64,000 bases of DNA from Neisseria zoodegmatis (GCF_900187305.1 NZ_LT906434.1:2232001-2296000); one strand, 5' to 3'. Positions 30,372-40,619 are shown, counted from the stretch's first letter. The notes: generated by a model from the sequence alone, not told the origin. Translations and numbers: made by a program.

Positions 30372-30510
30372 GGTTGAATTAATTTCAGACGGCCCCACCC
30401 TACAAAAGGCCGTCTGAAAACCCATCTTATCTATTTTTTAACAACCCATCCTGCCGCACAAGCCGCAGAAGAACCGTTTTACTTTCAGGAAAATGCGTTA
30501 GGAGCTTTTA

Positions 30511-31530
30511 GTGAACACCAAAAAAATCTCAAGCAAACGTGAATTGCGCGACGGCGCACCGGCCAAGAAAAAGGCTGCCCGCAAAAACACAGGCAAGTTT
30601 TCAGACGGCCTTAAGAATAAAACAGGCGTAAAAGAAGCCGCAGGCAAACCCTCCGCGCCGAAAACGCAGACTTCCCGCGCCAAAAAACTAGTGGTGCGCA
30701 ATCCCAATCAAAAAATCATGGAACGCGCCCGCGATTTGAAAGAAAAACGGGTCGATTTAGACAGCTTCGAGCCGGTACGTCTGCAAAAGGCCCTTGCCGC
30801 ATCGGGCGTGGGTTCGCGTCGCGAAATGGAAGACTGGATTACGCAGGGCTTGGTTACCGTCAACGGCAAAACGGCTCAGCTTGGCGACAAAGTATCGCCC
30901 GACGACCAAGTTACCGTGAAAGGCAACGTAATCAAGCTCAAATGGCCCGACCGCCTGCCGCGCATCATTCTCTATTACAAACAGGAAGGCGAAATCGTCT
31001 CGCGCGACGACCCGCAAGGCCGCGTAAGCATTTTCGACCGCCTGCCTCAAGCTGCCAGCAGCCGCTGGGTGGCCATCGGCCGTTTGGACATCAACACCAG
31101 CGGCCTGTTGATCCTTACCACATCAGGCGAACTGGTCAACCGCTTCGCCCACCCCAGCTTTGAAGTCGAACGCGAATACGCCGTGCGCGTGTTGGGCGGC
31201 CTGGACACCGAACAGATGAAAACGCTTACCGAAGAAGGCGTGATGTTGGAAGACGGCTTGGCCAAAGTGGAACGTATTTACGAGCAAGGCGGCGAAGGGG
31301 CAAACAAATGGTACAACGTGATCATTAAAGAAGGCCGAAACCGCGAAGTGCGCCGCATTTTCGAGCATTTCGGCTTAACCGTGAGCCGTCTCGTGCGCGT
31401 AGGCTTCGGCCCCATCGGTTTGCCCAACCGCTTGAAACGCGGCCAGTTTTACGAGCTGAATCCGGCCGAAGTGGCGGGCGTGATGAAATGGGCCGACATG
31501 CCCCTGCCCGGCTCCCGCCGCCGCAGATAA
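30511..31530 (+). CDS. rluB: 23S rRNA pseudouridine synthase B
   Basis: 339 residues; modifies U2605 of 23S rRNA (E. coli numbering). Start is GTG at 30,511 behind TTAGGAG. A basic N-terminal extension (1-85, many Lys) includes a DUS translated as FSDGL. Then comes an S4 RNA-binding domain (~88-145, RLQKALAASGVGSRREMEDWI) and the catalytic domain with D193 in IGRLDINTSGLLILTT. The C-terminal NRQVRR-like motif is GRNREVRRIFEHFG. The RluB rather than RluE/F assignment rests on length and S4 presence. Confidence 0.9.
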   Translation: MNTKKISSKRELRDGAPAKKKAARKNTGKFSDGLKNKTGVKEAAGKPSAPKTQTSRAKKLVVRNPNQKIMERARDLKEKRVDLDSFEPVRLQKALAASGVGSRREMEDWITQGLVTVNGKTAQLGDKVSPDDQVTVKGNVIKLKWPDRLPRIILYYKQEGEIVSRDDPQGRVSIFDRLPQAASSRWVAIGRLDINTSGLLILTTSGELVNRFAHPSFEVEREYAVRVLGGLDTEQMKTLTEEGVMLEDGLAKVERIYEQGGEGANKWYNVIIKEGRNREVRRIFEHFGLTVSRLVRVGFGPIGLPNRLKRGQFYELNPAEVAGVMKWADMPLPGSRRRR

Positions 31531-31593
31531 TTGCCCCGTCTTCTCCGCCGCCTTGCTCACAAGGCGGCATGATCTTCTACTTTGATACATTGA

Positions 31594-32727
<1,134 letters not shown>

Positions 32728-32764
32728 ACGCCCGCGGACAAGCCGCTTGTGTCGATATGTAAAC

Positions 32765-32796
32765 AGGCCGTCTGAAAATTATTTTTCAGACGGCCT
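32765..32796. terminator. Inverted DUS pair after tgt
   Basis: AGGCCGTCTGAAAA and its complement around an ATT-rich centre, 38 bases past tgt. Confidence 0.7.
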
Positions 32797-32805
32797 ATTC
32801 ATGTG

Positions 32806-32891
32806 TAGGGCGGGCATCCCTGCCCGCCGTTTTGTATATTTTCAGTTGTATGTATGGTTTAAGAAATAGGCGGGCAAGGATGCCCGCCCTA
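32806..32891. repeat. Small inverted-repeat element between tgt and dgt
   Basis: Each end is a hairpin (GGCGGGCA-TCCC-TGCCCGCC at 32,809-32,828; GGCGGGCA-AGGA-TGCCCGCC at 32,869-32,888), and the two ends are inverted copies of each other including outer TAGGG/CCCTA. 86 bases. Related to the element at 3,305-3,460. A further DUS pair is at 32,957-32,993 before dgt. Confidence 0.6.
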
Positions 32892-33011
32892 CCATGTTTC
32901 TGAAACACAAGGCATATCGTAAGCCCTGTAAAACTCCCAATCTACCTACACCATATTTCAGACGGCCTCCAACCTTATTGAGGCCGTCTGAAAAACAATA
33001 CCGCACATCCA

Positions 33012-34370
33012 TCACACCATGCCGATGCCCGATACTTCCCTTGCCATCCGCGCGGCGGCGTTGTCGGTCATGCCGCCGACAAAGTCCAAAATCTTCATAT
33101 AAGCCTGATAAAGACTGTCTTCAGCGGTGATCGGGTCGTCGTTTTTCAGCAGTTCCAAAGCAAGCGACTGGCGCACGCTTACCTCGCGTTTCGTAATCAG
33201 CGCATACGCCGCCGGCACGAGCAAATCGAGAATCGAGCCGACGCACGGGAAGGCGGCAATTTCGGTAATCAACTTGCTTTGGTGGCGGAAAATCCTTGTC
33301 CGCGCCAACTCTTTAGCCTTTTCCAAAGTATTTTGTACTTCGGGGCTGCACAAAGCCAATAAATCCCGTCCTTTAAACCGGCCGCCCAGCAAGTCTTGCT
33401 GATGCGTCATGAATGTTTGCGCCACATCTTCAACCGCCCGTCCGATGGCCATACCGCGCAGCATGGCGCACCGCTGGCGGCTGTTTTGCGCCTGCCATGC
33501 ACCTGTGGCTTCGGTAAAGGTGAGTTCCGACAAAATGCTTTCCACTTCGGCATCGCCCAGCAAGCCGATTTCTACTGCGTCTTCCAAGTCGAGCAAGGCA
33601 TAGCAAATGTCGTCGGCGGCTTCCATCAGGTACGACAAAGGATGGCGCGCCCAGCGGTCGGTACCTTGTTCGATCAATCCCAGTTCGTCGGCAATGCGGC
33701 GGATAAACGGCAGTTCGGTTTGATAGATATTGAATTTTTTGCGGCCGTTCGGATCGAGCGTCGTCCACGGATATTTCAGCAACGCGCCGATGGTAGCGGC
33801 GGTTAAACGCATACCGCCTTTGTTGCGGTACATTTCGAGGTTGGCCAGAATCCTCAGGCTGTGGGCATTGCCTTCATAAGTCTGCACATCGTTGCGCTCG
33901 CCTTCGCTCAAGGTTTGCAGATAAATGCTGTGTGCGGGATTGCGGAACCAGTCGCGCAGCGCATCTTCGCCGGTATGCCCAAACGGCGGGTTGCCCAAAT
34001 CATGCGCCAAACAGGCCACCTGAACCACTGCGCCGATGTCGCTCGGCGTATTACCTTGCGGCAGAAAACCGCCCGCCTGCATCATCACGCCGACGCGGTT
34101 GCCCAAGCTGCGCCCCACGCTGGCGACTTCCACGCTGTGGGTTAGGCGGTTGTGGGTATGGTCGTGTTCGGCAAACGGGTGAACCTGCGTTTTGCGCCCC
34201 AAGCGTCGGAACGCGCCGGAAAACACCACGCGGTCGTAGTCGATGTGGAAATCGGTACGCAAAGCATCCGCGCCTTCTTGGGTGGACGGTGTTACCGTCG
34301 GCACGATTTCGCCGTCTTTCATGCGGAAGCGTTGGGTGGAAAGCAATTGCTGCCAATTCATTTTCGGCAT
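33012..34370 (-). CDS. dgt: Deoxyguanosinetriphosphate triphosphohydrolase (HD domain)
   Basis: 452 residues from the ATG at 34,370 (MPKMNWQQLLSTQRF). The frame opens at 34,430, but that stretch is DUS-containing and lacks an RBS. Releases triphosphate from dGTP. HD metal site: H78 in RLTHSVEV and HD at 123-124 in LAHDLGNPPFGHTGED. A further RRIADELGL...DDICYALLDLED segment is typical of the dGTPase family. The C-terminal half is normal. Confidence 0.93.
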   Translation of the reverse strand: MPKMNWQQLLSTQRFRMKDGEIVPTVTPSTQEGADALRTDFHIDYDRVVFSGAFRRLGRKTQVHPFAEHDHTHNRLTHSVEVASVGRSLGNRVGVMMQAGGFLPQGNTPSDIGAVVQVACLAHDLGNPPFGHTGEDALRDWFRNPAHSIYLQTLSEGERNDVQTYEGNAHSLRILANLEMYRNKGGMRLTAATIGALLKYPWTTLDPNGRKKFNIYQTELPFIRRIADELGLIEQGTDRWARHPLSYLMEAADDICYALLDLEDAVEIGLLGDAEVESILSELTFTEATGAWQAQNSRQRCAMLRGMAIGRAVEDVAQTFMTHQQDLLGGRFKGRDLLALCSPEVQNTLEKAKELARTRIFRHQSKLITEIAAFPCVGSILDLLVPAAYALITKREVSVRQSLALELLKNDDPITAEDSLYQAYMKILDFVGGMTDNAAARMAREVSGIGMV

Positions 34371-34600
34371 AATGTTCACTTTTGATAAGGGTTGGAAGGA
34401 AGCCGCTTTTACCCGGCCGGGGCTTGCCATGATACTGCCAAACCGGTTGGCAGGCCATGTTTGCAGGCAAGATAGTCGATATTCGGGCCGTCGGAACGGT
34501 ATGGTTCAGACGGCCTGACAGATGCCCCATCACGGCACACGGTATGCAGGCGGGCATTTGGCTCTTGCGCGGTTCAGGCCGTGCCGGCATTCAGGCATAC

Positions 34601-34998
34601 GGCGGCAAGTACATCGGCAAAATGCGCTACGGCTTCGGGGCGGGTGTCGAGATACAGGGCAGGTTCGATGAGTTCTAATTCGTTCAACAGGAAGCGTTCG
34701 GGCAGCAATGTACCGTCCACCCGTGCGTAAAACGGCGGCAAGTACATCGGCAAAATGCGCTACGGCTTCGGGGCGGGTGTCGAGATACAGGGCAGGTTCG
34801 ATGAGTTCTAATTCGTTCAACAGGAAGCGTTCGGGCAGCAATGTACCGTCCACCCGTGCGTAAAACGGCGGCAAGTACATCGGCAAAATGCGCTACGGCT
34901 TCGGGGCGGGTGTCGAGATACAGGGCAGGTTCGATGAGTTCTAATTCGTTCAACAGGAAGCGTTCGGGCAGCAATGTACCGTCCACCCGTGCGTAAAC
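34601..34998. repeat. 133-bp tandem repeat, three copies
   Basis: The unit starting GGCGGCAAGTACATCGGC begins at 34,601, 34,734 and 34,867. The copies are essentially identical; the third ends near 34,998 where TAAAACGG is replaced by TAAACCGG. 133 is not a multiple of three. The array covers the 3' end of the ATP-grasp gene. Confidence 0.9.
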
Positions 34999-35682
34999 CG
35001 GCATTTGGGGCAGGCTTGCCAATACGCGGGCGGCGGCGATTACGGCAAACGGCGGCGGTTCGGCAGGCAGGATGCGGACGCCGTAGGCGGAGTTGGCGCG
35101 CCATTCGCCCGCAGGCGGCCGGCGGTGCACTGCGTGGCTGAAGCGGCCGTTGAAAAAGATTAAAGCGGTTTCGCCCGCCGTTTCAATGTCGGCAATAAAC
35201 GGCTGTACGATCACGCCTTCGCGGTAGGGCAGCCAGTCTCTGATTTCGCTGCTGCTGCGGATTCTGACCACATATTTGCCGCTTTGGCCGACGGCGGGTT
35301 TCAATACGGCTTCATGCCAGCCGTGCCGCCGCATGATGCGGGTTACGGCTCCGGCATCCGGCGCGGCGCTTTCGGTCGGGATAACGTCTGCGCCGGCAGC
35401 GGCCAAGTCGCACAAGTAGTGTTTGTTCATGTTCCAAAGCATCAGCTCCGGCGGATTGACAAACCGGCTGCCCGAGCTTTGCGCCTGTTGCAGCCATCGG
35501 CGGAACCGCTGCGGCTCGGCGGCATAGTCCCATGCGCACAAAGGCAGTAAAAACGGACTGTCGGGCCGGTTTTGCCAGCAGTCGAAATGGGCGGATACGC
35601 CGCGTCCGCGCAGCTCGGGTATGAGTTTGAGAAGGCTCTCAGGCGGCTGGGGATAGCTGCGGCAGGTGGTAATAACGAGCAT
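34684..35682 (-). CDS. ATP-grasp protein with 3' end shifted by tandem repeat
   Basis: 332 codons as read. Residues 1 to ~275 form an ATP-grasp ligase resembling glutathione-synthetase/DcsG-like proteins: AVLKPAVGQSGKYVVRI is the ATP-binding lysine strand, VIVQPFIADIETAGETALIFFNGRFSHAVHR the catalytic core, and YARVDGTLLPERFLLNELELIEPALYL the metal-ligand end. After HFADVLAAV the frame is lost because each 133-bp repeat shifts it by one, giving junk (TGGRYIAARTLPVER...). In a single-copy version the protein would end HFADVLAAVCLNAGTA, stop at 34,576-34,574. The substrate is unknown. Core residues remain, so activity may persist. Confidence 0.7.
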   Translation of the reverse strand: MLVITTCRSYPQPPESLLKLIPELRGRGVSAHFDCWQNRPDSPFLLPLCAWDYAAEPQRFRRWLQQAQSSGSRFVNPPELMLWNMNKHYLCDLAAAGADVIPTESAAPDAGAVTRIMRRHGWHEAVLKPAVGQSGKYVVRIRSSSEIRDWLPYREGVIVQPFIADIETAGETALIFFNGRFSHAVHRRPPAGEWRANSAYGVRILPAEPPPFAVIAAARVLASLPQMPVYARVDGTLLPERFLLNELELIEPALYLDTRPEAVAHFADVLAAVLRTGGRYIAARTLPVERIRTHRTCPVSRHPPRSRSAFCRCTCRRFTHGWTVHCCPNASC

Positions 35683-35751
35683 ATATTCAGACGGCCCCGG
35701 CTAAAAAGTATCGGAGGGTGTGCGGCACGGCGGTTGCCGTGCGGTACGGGT

Positions 35752-36180
35752 TTATTTTACTTGCTGCATATATTTTTTCAGACGGCCTTTGTTTTGCATG
35801 GAGCGCCGTTCCATTTCGTCTACCATGGCCTGCGCTTCGGCTTTGTTGGCGGCTTTGCCCACTTGGATGATGCCGTTCATGTTCATGGTGCGGTGGGGCG
35901 GGCAGGTGTAGACATATACGCCTTCTTTATCAAGTTTGACGGTAAATTCTTTATCCTCGGCGGATAAAAATTCTTTCGCTCCTTTGGGAAGGGCTTTGCT
36001 TTGCACCCAATGTCCCTTATTGGTGGGTTTGAAGGTTACGGTGTCGCCGGGCTGTACTTTTAAGAAGCCCGGCTCGAACACCATGCTGCCGTCTGCGCCG
36101 TTATCCAGCATCTTGACTTCATGATTGGCGGCAAATGCGCTGCCGGCGGCAAAGAGTAAGAGAAAGAGGTATTTTTTCAT
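35752..36180 (-). CDS. Pseudoazurin, periplasmic blue copper protein
   Basis: 142 residues. Signal peptide 1-17 (ends SAFA). Type 1 copper ligands are H57 (KGHWVQ), C93 and H96 (YTCPPHRT) and M101 (MNMNGII), spaced as in pseudoazurins. The C-terminal helical tail (NKAEAQAMVDEMERRSMQ) is also typical. Pseudoazurins shuttle electrons to copper nitrite reductase or the cbb3 branch. It lies 71 bases after the ABC ATPase gene, same direction, and 69 bases before the ATP-grasp gene, so an expression link with the transporter is possible. Confidence 0.9.
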   Translation of the reverse strand: MKKYLFLLLFAAGSAFAANHEVKMLDNGADGSMVFEPGFLKVQPGDTVTFKPTNKGHWVQSKALPKGAKEFLSAEDKEFTVKLDKEGVYVYTCPPHRTMNMNGIIQVGKAANKAEAQAMVDEMERRSMQNKGRLKKYMQQVK

Positions 36181-36251
36181 GGTGAATCCTTTCGGTATGT
36201 TTTCGGGATGTTTGTCGGGGTAATTCAGAATCCGGTTGGCGTAAAGGCTTT

Positions 36252-37019
36252 TCAGACGGCCTTCCGCATCGGCCGGATAACCGGAGCGCCCCGGCTGTCG
36301 TAAAGCAGTTCGACATCAACGCGGTAAAGGCGGCTGAGAATATCCGCCCGCAAAACGTCGGCCGGCCCGCCTTGTCCTTGCACTTTGCCTTCGCCCAATA
36401 AGATCAGGCCGTCTGAAAACTGGGCGGCCAAACTCAAATCGTGCAAAACCATCAATGTAACCAAGCCTTTGTTGCGCGTGTGGCCGCATACGTGTTCGAG
36501 CAGGTTGAGCTGGTGGTGCATATCCAGCGCGCTGACCGGCTCGTCAAGCATCAGGATTTCCGGATTGCGCATCAATACTTGGGCAAACATCACCAGCTGC
36601 CGTTGGCCGCCGCTGAGCAGCATCACGTCGCGGTGGGCCAAATGGGCAATGCCGAGCTGCTGCATCATGGCGGCGGCTTCGGCGAGCAAATCGTCGCCGA
36701 TGTGCATATGCAGGGCGTCCATGCGCCCGAGCAAAACGACTTCCAAAGCCGTCAGCGAGGCTTCTACGGCTGTGTCCTGCGGCATATAGCCGATGCGCTT
36801 GCGCCAATTGAGTACGTGGGTTTTGCTTAAAGTATCGTTTTTATAACGGATACTTCCGCTGTAAGGTATATCGCCGAACACGGTTTTGATGAGCGACGAT
36901 TTACCCGCGCCGTTGGGGCCCAGCACGGTATAAACTTTGCCCTGTTCCAAATTCAGGCTGATATGGTCGGCTACGGTAAGACTGCCGCGCCTAATGGTCA
37001 GATTTTCCAGTTGCAGCAT
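36252..37019 (-). CDS. Iron-type ABC transporter ATP-binding protein
   Basis: 255 residues. Walker A GPNGAGKSSLI (~34-44), Q-loop GYMPQDTAVEASLTALEVVLLGR, signature LLSGGQRQLVMFAQVL, Walker B ILMLDEPVSALD and H-loop VLHDLSLAAQF. Belongs to the FepC/FecE class that energises iron-chelate import. It is the fourth gene after the Fur-box-like site: binding protein A, permease, binding protein B, ATPase. A DUS separates it from binding protein B by 12 bases. Confidence 0.88.
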   Translation of the reverse strand: MLQLENLTIRRGSLTVADHISLNLEQGKVYTVLGPNGAGKSSLIKTVFGDIPYSGSIRYKNDTLSKTHVLNWRKRIGYMPQDTAVEASLTALEVVLLGRMDALHMHIGDDLLAEAAAMMQQLGIAHLAHRDVMLLSGGQRQLVMFAQVLMRNPEILMLDEPVSALDMHHQLNLLEHVCGHTRNKGLVTLMVLHDLSLAAQFSDGLILLGEGKVQGQGGPADVLRADILSRLYRVDVELLYDSRGAPVIRPMRKAV

Positions 37020-37031
37020 TTCAGACGGCCT

Positions 37032-38264
37032 TTAAAACAATCCGAGAAACCACGCTTTGATGCGGGCAAAAAATGATTGCGGTTTGTTTGCAGAAGAATC
37101 CGCCGGCTCCGCGCCGCCGGCTCCTTTGCCGCCCTCATCCGCACAACTGTCGGGCGTTGCACAACCCAAGCGGACGAAAAATGTGCCTTCCGGCGTTACC
37201 GGCAGATATTTACGGTGGAAATCCAGATAGGTTTGCTCGGGGCGGATGTCGGCAAACGCTTCCGGATAGAGTGTTTTAGCGATGAATTGTGCGGATGCCA
37301 AGTCGGAGAGGGAACGTGAAGCGGTATGGTAAATGCCGTACACGCGGCGGTTTTGCACGGCGGGAAGGTCTCCCCATCCGGCACGCCGGGTAAAGCCGGC
37401 AAGCCTCTGCAAAGCATCTTCCGCTTTGATGCCGATACCCATAGCCATGGCATCCGGCTGCCCCAAGCCTACTTCCGTGCCGGAAATCACCACCACTTCG
37501 GGTTTGGCCACCAAAAGCTGTTCGGGGTTGATCGGCCCCCAGTCTTTCACAAACGGTGCGCTCACATTATCGCCCCCGGCAATATCGGCAATCGCGCCCC
37601 ACATATTTTTTCCGAAAGTGTAGCTGTGTTCTTTCGGGCCTTTGTCGCCGAATTCTATATAAATCTTCGGCTTGGGCTGCCCGGCTTCGCTGATTCTGCG
37701 CCGAATGTCGGCGATTCCCGCCGCATACTCGCCAGCCACACGTTGCGCACGCTTCGGCGTATCGGCAATCGCACCGAAAACTTTTGCACTTTCCACGTGT
37801 TTTTCAACGGTTTGCGCATTAAAGTCCACCACAACCACGGGAATGCCCGCCTGCTCGAAACGGGGAATTTCATTGGCAAGCGCTTCATATTGCCAGTCGG
37901 CCAACACCACTACATCGGGTTTCAATGCCAGCGTTTTTTCAAAAGAAAACGTGCCGGTGCTCACATTGCCTATATCGCCGATGTTTTTCAACTCCGGCAT
38001 CTTACTGCTGTACAGCGCCCAGCTTCCGGGGTTGAACTTCTCCCAAAATTCACGGGAAATACCGACTACGTTGGCGAAATTTTCCGCACCCGTTACAGCA
38101 ATATAATCAGGGTAATAAAAACCCAAAACCACGCGCTTGGCCGGCACATCGACTTTCACTTCGCGCCCGCGCACATCGGTAATGGTCTGCATTTGCGCCT
38201 GTGCGGCAAAAGAAGCGCACAGCAGCAAACCCGCCAATAAAGGTTTCAAAAACAATTTGTTCAT
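37032..38264 (-). CDS. Iron-chelate periplasmic binding protein B
   Basis: 410 residues from the ATG at 38,264 (MNKLFLKPLLAGLLLCASFAAQAQ, signal peptide). The frame continues far upstream, but that part is a shadow of the permease gene. FecB/FepB-type fold: MQTITDVRGREVKVDVPAKRVVLGFYYPDYIAV, LKPDVVVLADWQYEAL. Paralogue of the protein at 39,473, sharing RVVLGFYY-DY, GTFS-EK-L-LKPD, ADWQY, IEFGDKGP-EHS-TFGK-MWG and AGW--LPAV-N-RVYG-YH. It carries an extra ~50-residue tail with two Cys (GCATPDSC), a Gly/Ala/Asn linker and an amphipathic SFFARIKAWFLGLF end that the paralogue lacks. Confidence 0.87.
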   Translation of the reverse strand: MNKLFLKPLLAGLLLCASFAAQAQMQTITDVRGREVKVDVPAKRVVLGFYYPDYIAVTGAENFANVVGISREFWEKFNPGSWALYSSKMPELKNIGDIGNVSTGTFSFEKTLALKPDVVVLADWQYEALANEIPRFEQAGIPVVVVDFNAQTVEKHVESAKVFGAIADTPKRAQRVAGEYAAGIADIRRRISEAGQPKPKIYIEFGDKGPKEHSYTFGKNMWGAIADIAGGDNVSAPFVKDWGPINPEQLLVAKPEVVVISGTEVGLGQPDAMAMGIGIKAEDALQRLAGFTRRAGWGDLPAVQNRRVYGIYHTASRSLSDLASAQFIAKTLYPEAFADIRPEQTYLDFHRKYLPVTPEGTFFVRLGCATPDSCADEGGKGAGGAEPADSSANKPQSFFARIKAWFLGLF

Positions 38265-38275
38265 ATTCAGACGGC

Positions 38276-39349
38276 CTATCGTTTTGTTAATACAATCCAA
38301 AAGAAAAACGGCACACCTACAAAAGAAGTAACAATGCCGACCGGAAACAGCGCTCCGGGAATAATGACTTTCGACAGCACGGAGGCAATCGACAAAAACG
38401 CCGCTCCGACCAACATGGCGCCGGGTAGGAAAAACCGTTGGTCTTCGCCCAACAACAGCCGCGCCACATGAGGCGCCACCAAGCCGATAAAACCGATGAT
38501 GCCCACAAAACTGATGGCGGTTGCCGTCATCACCGCAACCAACACCAAAGTTTGGATACGCAGGCGTTGCAGGTTGATGCCCAAACTGGCCGCCCGCTCT
38601 TCGCCCAAACGCAAAGCAGTCAGCTTCCACACATCTTTGGCAAGCAAAGCCACACATACCGCCGTAACCAACACCGTTACGCCAAGGTTTTCCCAAGTCG
38701 CCTTCGTCAGACTGCCAAACAGCCAAAACAGGATTTGCTGCGAAATCTCCGGCGCCGCGATGTATTGGATCAGCGAAAGCACCGACTGGAATAAAAACAG
38801 CAAAGCAATCCCGACCAACACCAACATGGCGGAATTGAAACGGCGCATAGACGCAAACAGAAACAATATCGTTGCCGCCAACATAGTCATCGCAAAAGCA
38901 CCTATCGGCACGGCCACCGACGAAGGCAGGCCGAAACTGCCGAAAGCGATGACCAGCGATGCGCCCAAGCCGGCCGCAGCGGCCAAGCCCAAGGTATAAG
39001 GGCTGGCCATCGGATTGTTGAGCAGGGTTTGGATTTCCGCACCGCCGACACCCAATGCCGCCCCCACGACCAATGCCATCAAGGCCATCGGCAGGCGCAG
39101 GTCGTACACAATGACTTTACTCATTTCGTCCGCGCTTTCCATATTCAGCAAAGATTTGACCACTTCGCCGACCGGCAGCATGGAAGGCCCCGTGGCAATA
39201 TCGAGAACCAAACCGATAAGGCCGACGGTTAAAAAAGTCAATATCGCCAACCAGCGCCTGCGCTCCAAGGCACGCTGGTTTCTCACAATATCGGCAACCG
39301 TACCGGCATCAGCACGGGAAGGATTTGTAGAAGGTATTTCTCCGGTCAT
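38276..39349 (-). CDS. FecCD-family iron transport permease
   Basis: 357 residues with about nine or ten membrane segments. N-terminal 30 residues are cytoplasmic (IVRNQRALERRRW). Family motifs: GAALGVGGAEIQTLLNNPMASPYTLGLAAAAGLGA and the ATPase-contact segment AISFVGIIGFIGLVAPHVARLLLG. Only one permease gene is present, so it probably works as a homodimer. It sits between the two binding-protein genes. 12 bases (a DUS) separate it from binding protein B. Confidence 0.9.
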   Translation of the reverse strand: MTGEIPSTNPSRADAGTVADIVRNQRALERRRWLAILTFLTVGLIGLVLDIATGPSMLPVGEVVKSLLNMESADEMSKVIVYDLRLPMALMALVVGAALGVGGAEIQTLLNNPMASPYTLGLAAAAGLGASLVIAFGSFGLPSSVAVPIGAFAMTMLAATILFLFASMRRFNSAMLVLVGIALLFLFQSVLSLIQYIAAPEISQQILFWLFGSLTKATWENLGVTVLVTAVCVALLAKDVWKLTALRLGEERAASLGINLQRLRIQTLVLVAVMTATAISFVGIIGFIGLVAPHVARLLLGEDQRFFLPGAMLVGAAFLSIASVLSKVIIPGALFPVGIVTSFVGVPFFFWIVLTKR

Positions 39350-39472
39350 GATGAAAACCGTTTATGTATATTGTTGTTTGAAGATAAATTTACCCCCTCC
39401 CTCATGCACCCGCAGGCGCACGGGAAGGGGAGGCAAACCGTTCGGTTTGAAACTGTCGTTTTTCAGACGGCC

Positions 39473-40597
39473 TTATTTTGCTTTGGGATAAAGATAAAAC
39501 GTCCCGGTCGGCACCACCGGCAGATTATTGCGGTAGAAATCCATATAGGTCTTGTCCGGATTCAAATCGGCAAAAAGCTGCGGGTAAACCGCTTTGGCCA
39601 TAAACTGAAGGGAAGCGCCGTCTGAAAGCGTTCTCGAATTGGCATGGTAAGCACCGTATACCCGGTTGTTTTTAACTGCCGGAAGGCTGGCCCAGCCCGC
39701 GCGTTTTTCAAAACCTTTCAAACGGCGTTCCGCCTCGGCTTTCGGAATATTCCACCCCAACACAAACGCATCTTTGTTTTTGTTCAGTTCGGTTTCCCGT
39801 CCGGTAATCACAATGACGTCGGGCTTGGCCGCCAATACCTTTTCAGGATTGATAGGCGCATAAAAATCCACCGCCGAAGCAGAAATATTGTTCCCCCCGA
39901 CCAAAGTAATCATCGGCCCCCACATAGCCTTGCCAAACGTAAAGCTGTGTTCGGCCGGGCCTTTGTTGCCAAACTCGACATACACTTTCGGCTTGGGCAG
40001 ATTGGCTTTTTTCACTCTTGCCTGAATATTGTCGGCAATAGCTTTATAGTCGGCCGCCAGCTTTTTCGCTTTCGCCTGCTGCCCTGTAATCGTGCCGATG
40101 ATTTCCGTTGATTTGATATGCTTGGCAACCGATTGGGCGTTGTAGTCAATCACCACAATCGGAATGCCCGCCTTCTTGATTTTGTCTAAATCCGAACCCA
40201 AGCCTTGATATTGCCAGTCGGCCAAAATCAGCAAATCCGGCTTCAGCGACAGCACTTTCTCCACCGAAAAAGTACCCACTTCCACTTCGCCCACATCGGC
40301 CAGCTGTTTCAACTTAGGCACAGCCTTACTGAATGCTGCCCAGCTCGGAGGCGCCCAATCAGACCACACCGCCTTGGAAAAACCCACCACATTATCCAAA
40401 GCATTCTTGCCGCCCACAGCCATATAGTCTTGATAATAAAAACCCAGCACGATGCGCTTGGCCGGCAAATCAAGCTTCACCTTACGCCCTGCCGTATCGG
40501 TGATTTCGACAGGCTTTGCACTGGCGGCCAACGGAGAAAACATCAAAGCCGACGCACAGGCCAGCATACCGATTTGAGGTATAAAATTAAATTTCAT
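39473..40597 (-). CDS. Iron-chelate periplasmic binding protein A
   Basis: 374 residues, signal peptide 1-27 (SPLAASA). Class III periplasmic binding fold: PVEITDTAGRKVKLDLPAKRIVLGFYYQDYMAV, LKPDLLILADWQYQGLG, YVEFGNKGPAEHSFTFGKAMWGP. First gene behind the Fur-box-like site at 40,620-40,638. Ligand is not predictable from sequence; siderophore or another iron chelate is inferred from family and Fur site. No TonB-dependent receptor is in the window. Confidence 0.88.
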   Translation of the reverse strand: MKFNFIPQIGMLACASALMFSPLAASAKPVEITDTAGRKVKLDLPAKRIVLGFYYQDYMAVGGKNALDNVVGFSKAVWSDWAPPSWAAFSKAVPKLKQLADVGEVEVGTFSVEKVLSLKPDLLILADWQYQGLGSDLDKIKKAGIPIVVIDYNAQSVAKHIKSTEIIGTITGQQAKAKKLAADYKAIADNIQARVKKANLPKPKVYVEFGNKGPAEHSFTFGKAMWGPMITLVGGNNISASAVDFYAPINPEKVLAAKPDVIVITGRETELNKNKDAFVLGWNIPKAEAERRLKGFEKRAGWASLPAVKNNRVYGAYHANSRTLSDGASLQFMAKAVYPQLFADLNPDKTYMDFYRNNLPVVPTGTFYLYPKAK

Positions 40598-40619
40598 TTA
40601 ATAATCCTTATACATAAAT

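Noticed and set aside
34530..34886. 118-codon ORF overlapping the 133-bp repeats
   Set aside because: Created by the repeat unit itself; it restarts the ATP-grasp C-terminus (YARVDGTLLPERF) and is not an independent gene.
38265..38726. 150-codon N-terminal extension of binding protein B
   Set aside because: It is the reverse-frame shadow of the FecCD permease gene (Cys/Gly/His-rich, unnatural), and a normal signal peptide starts at 38,264.
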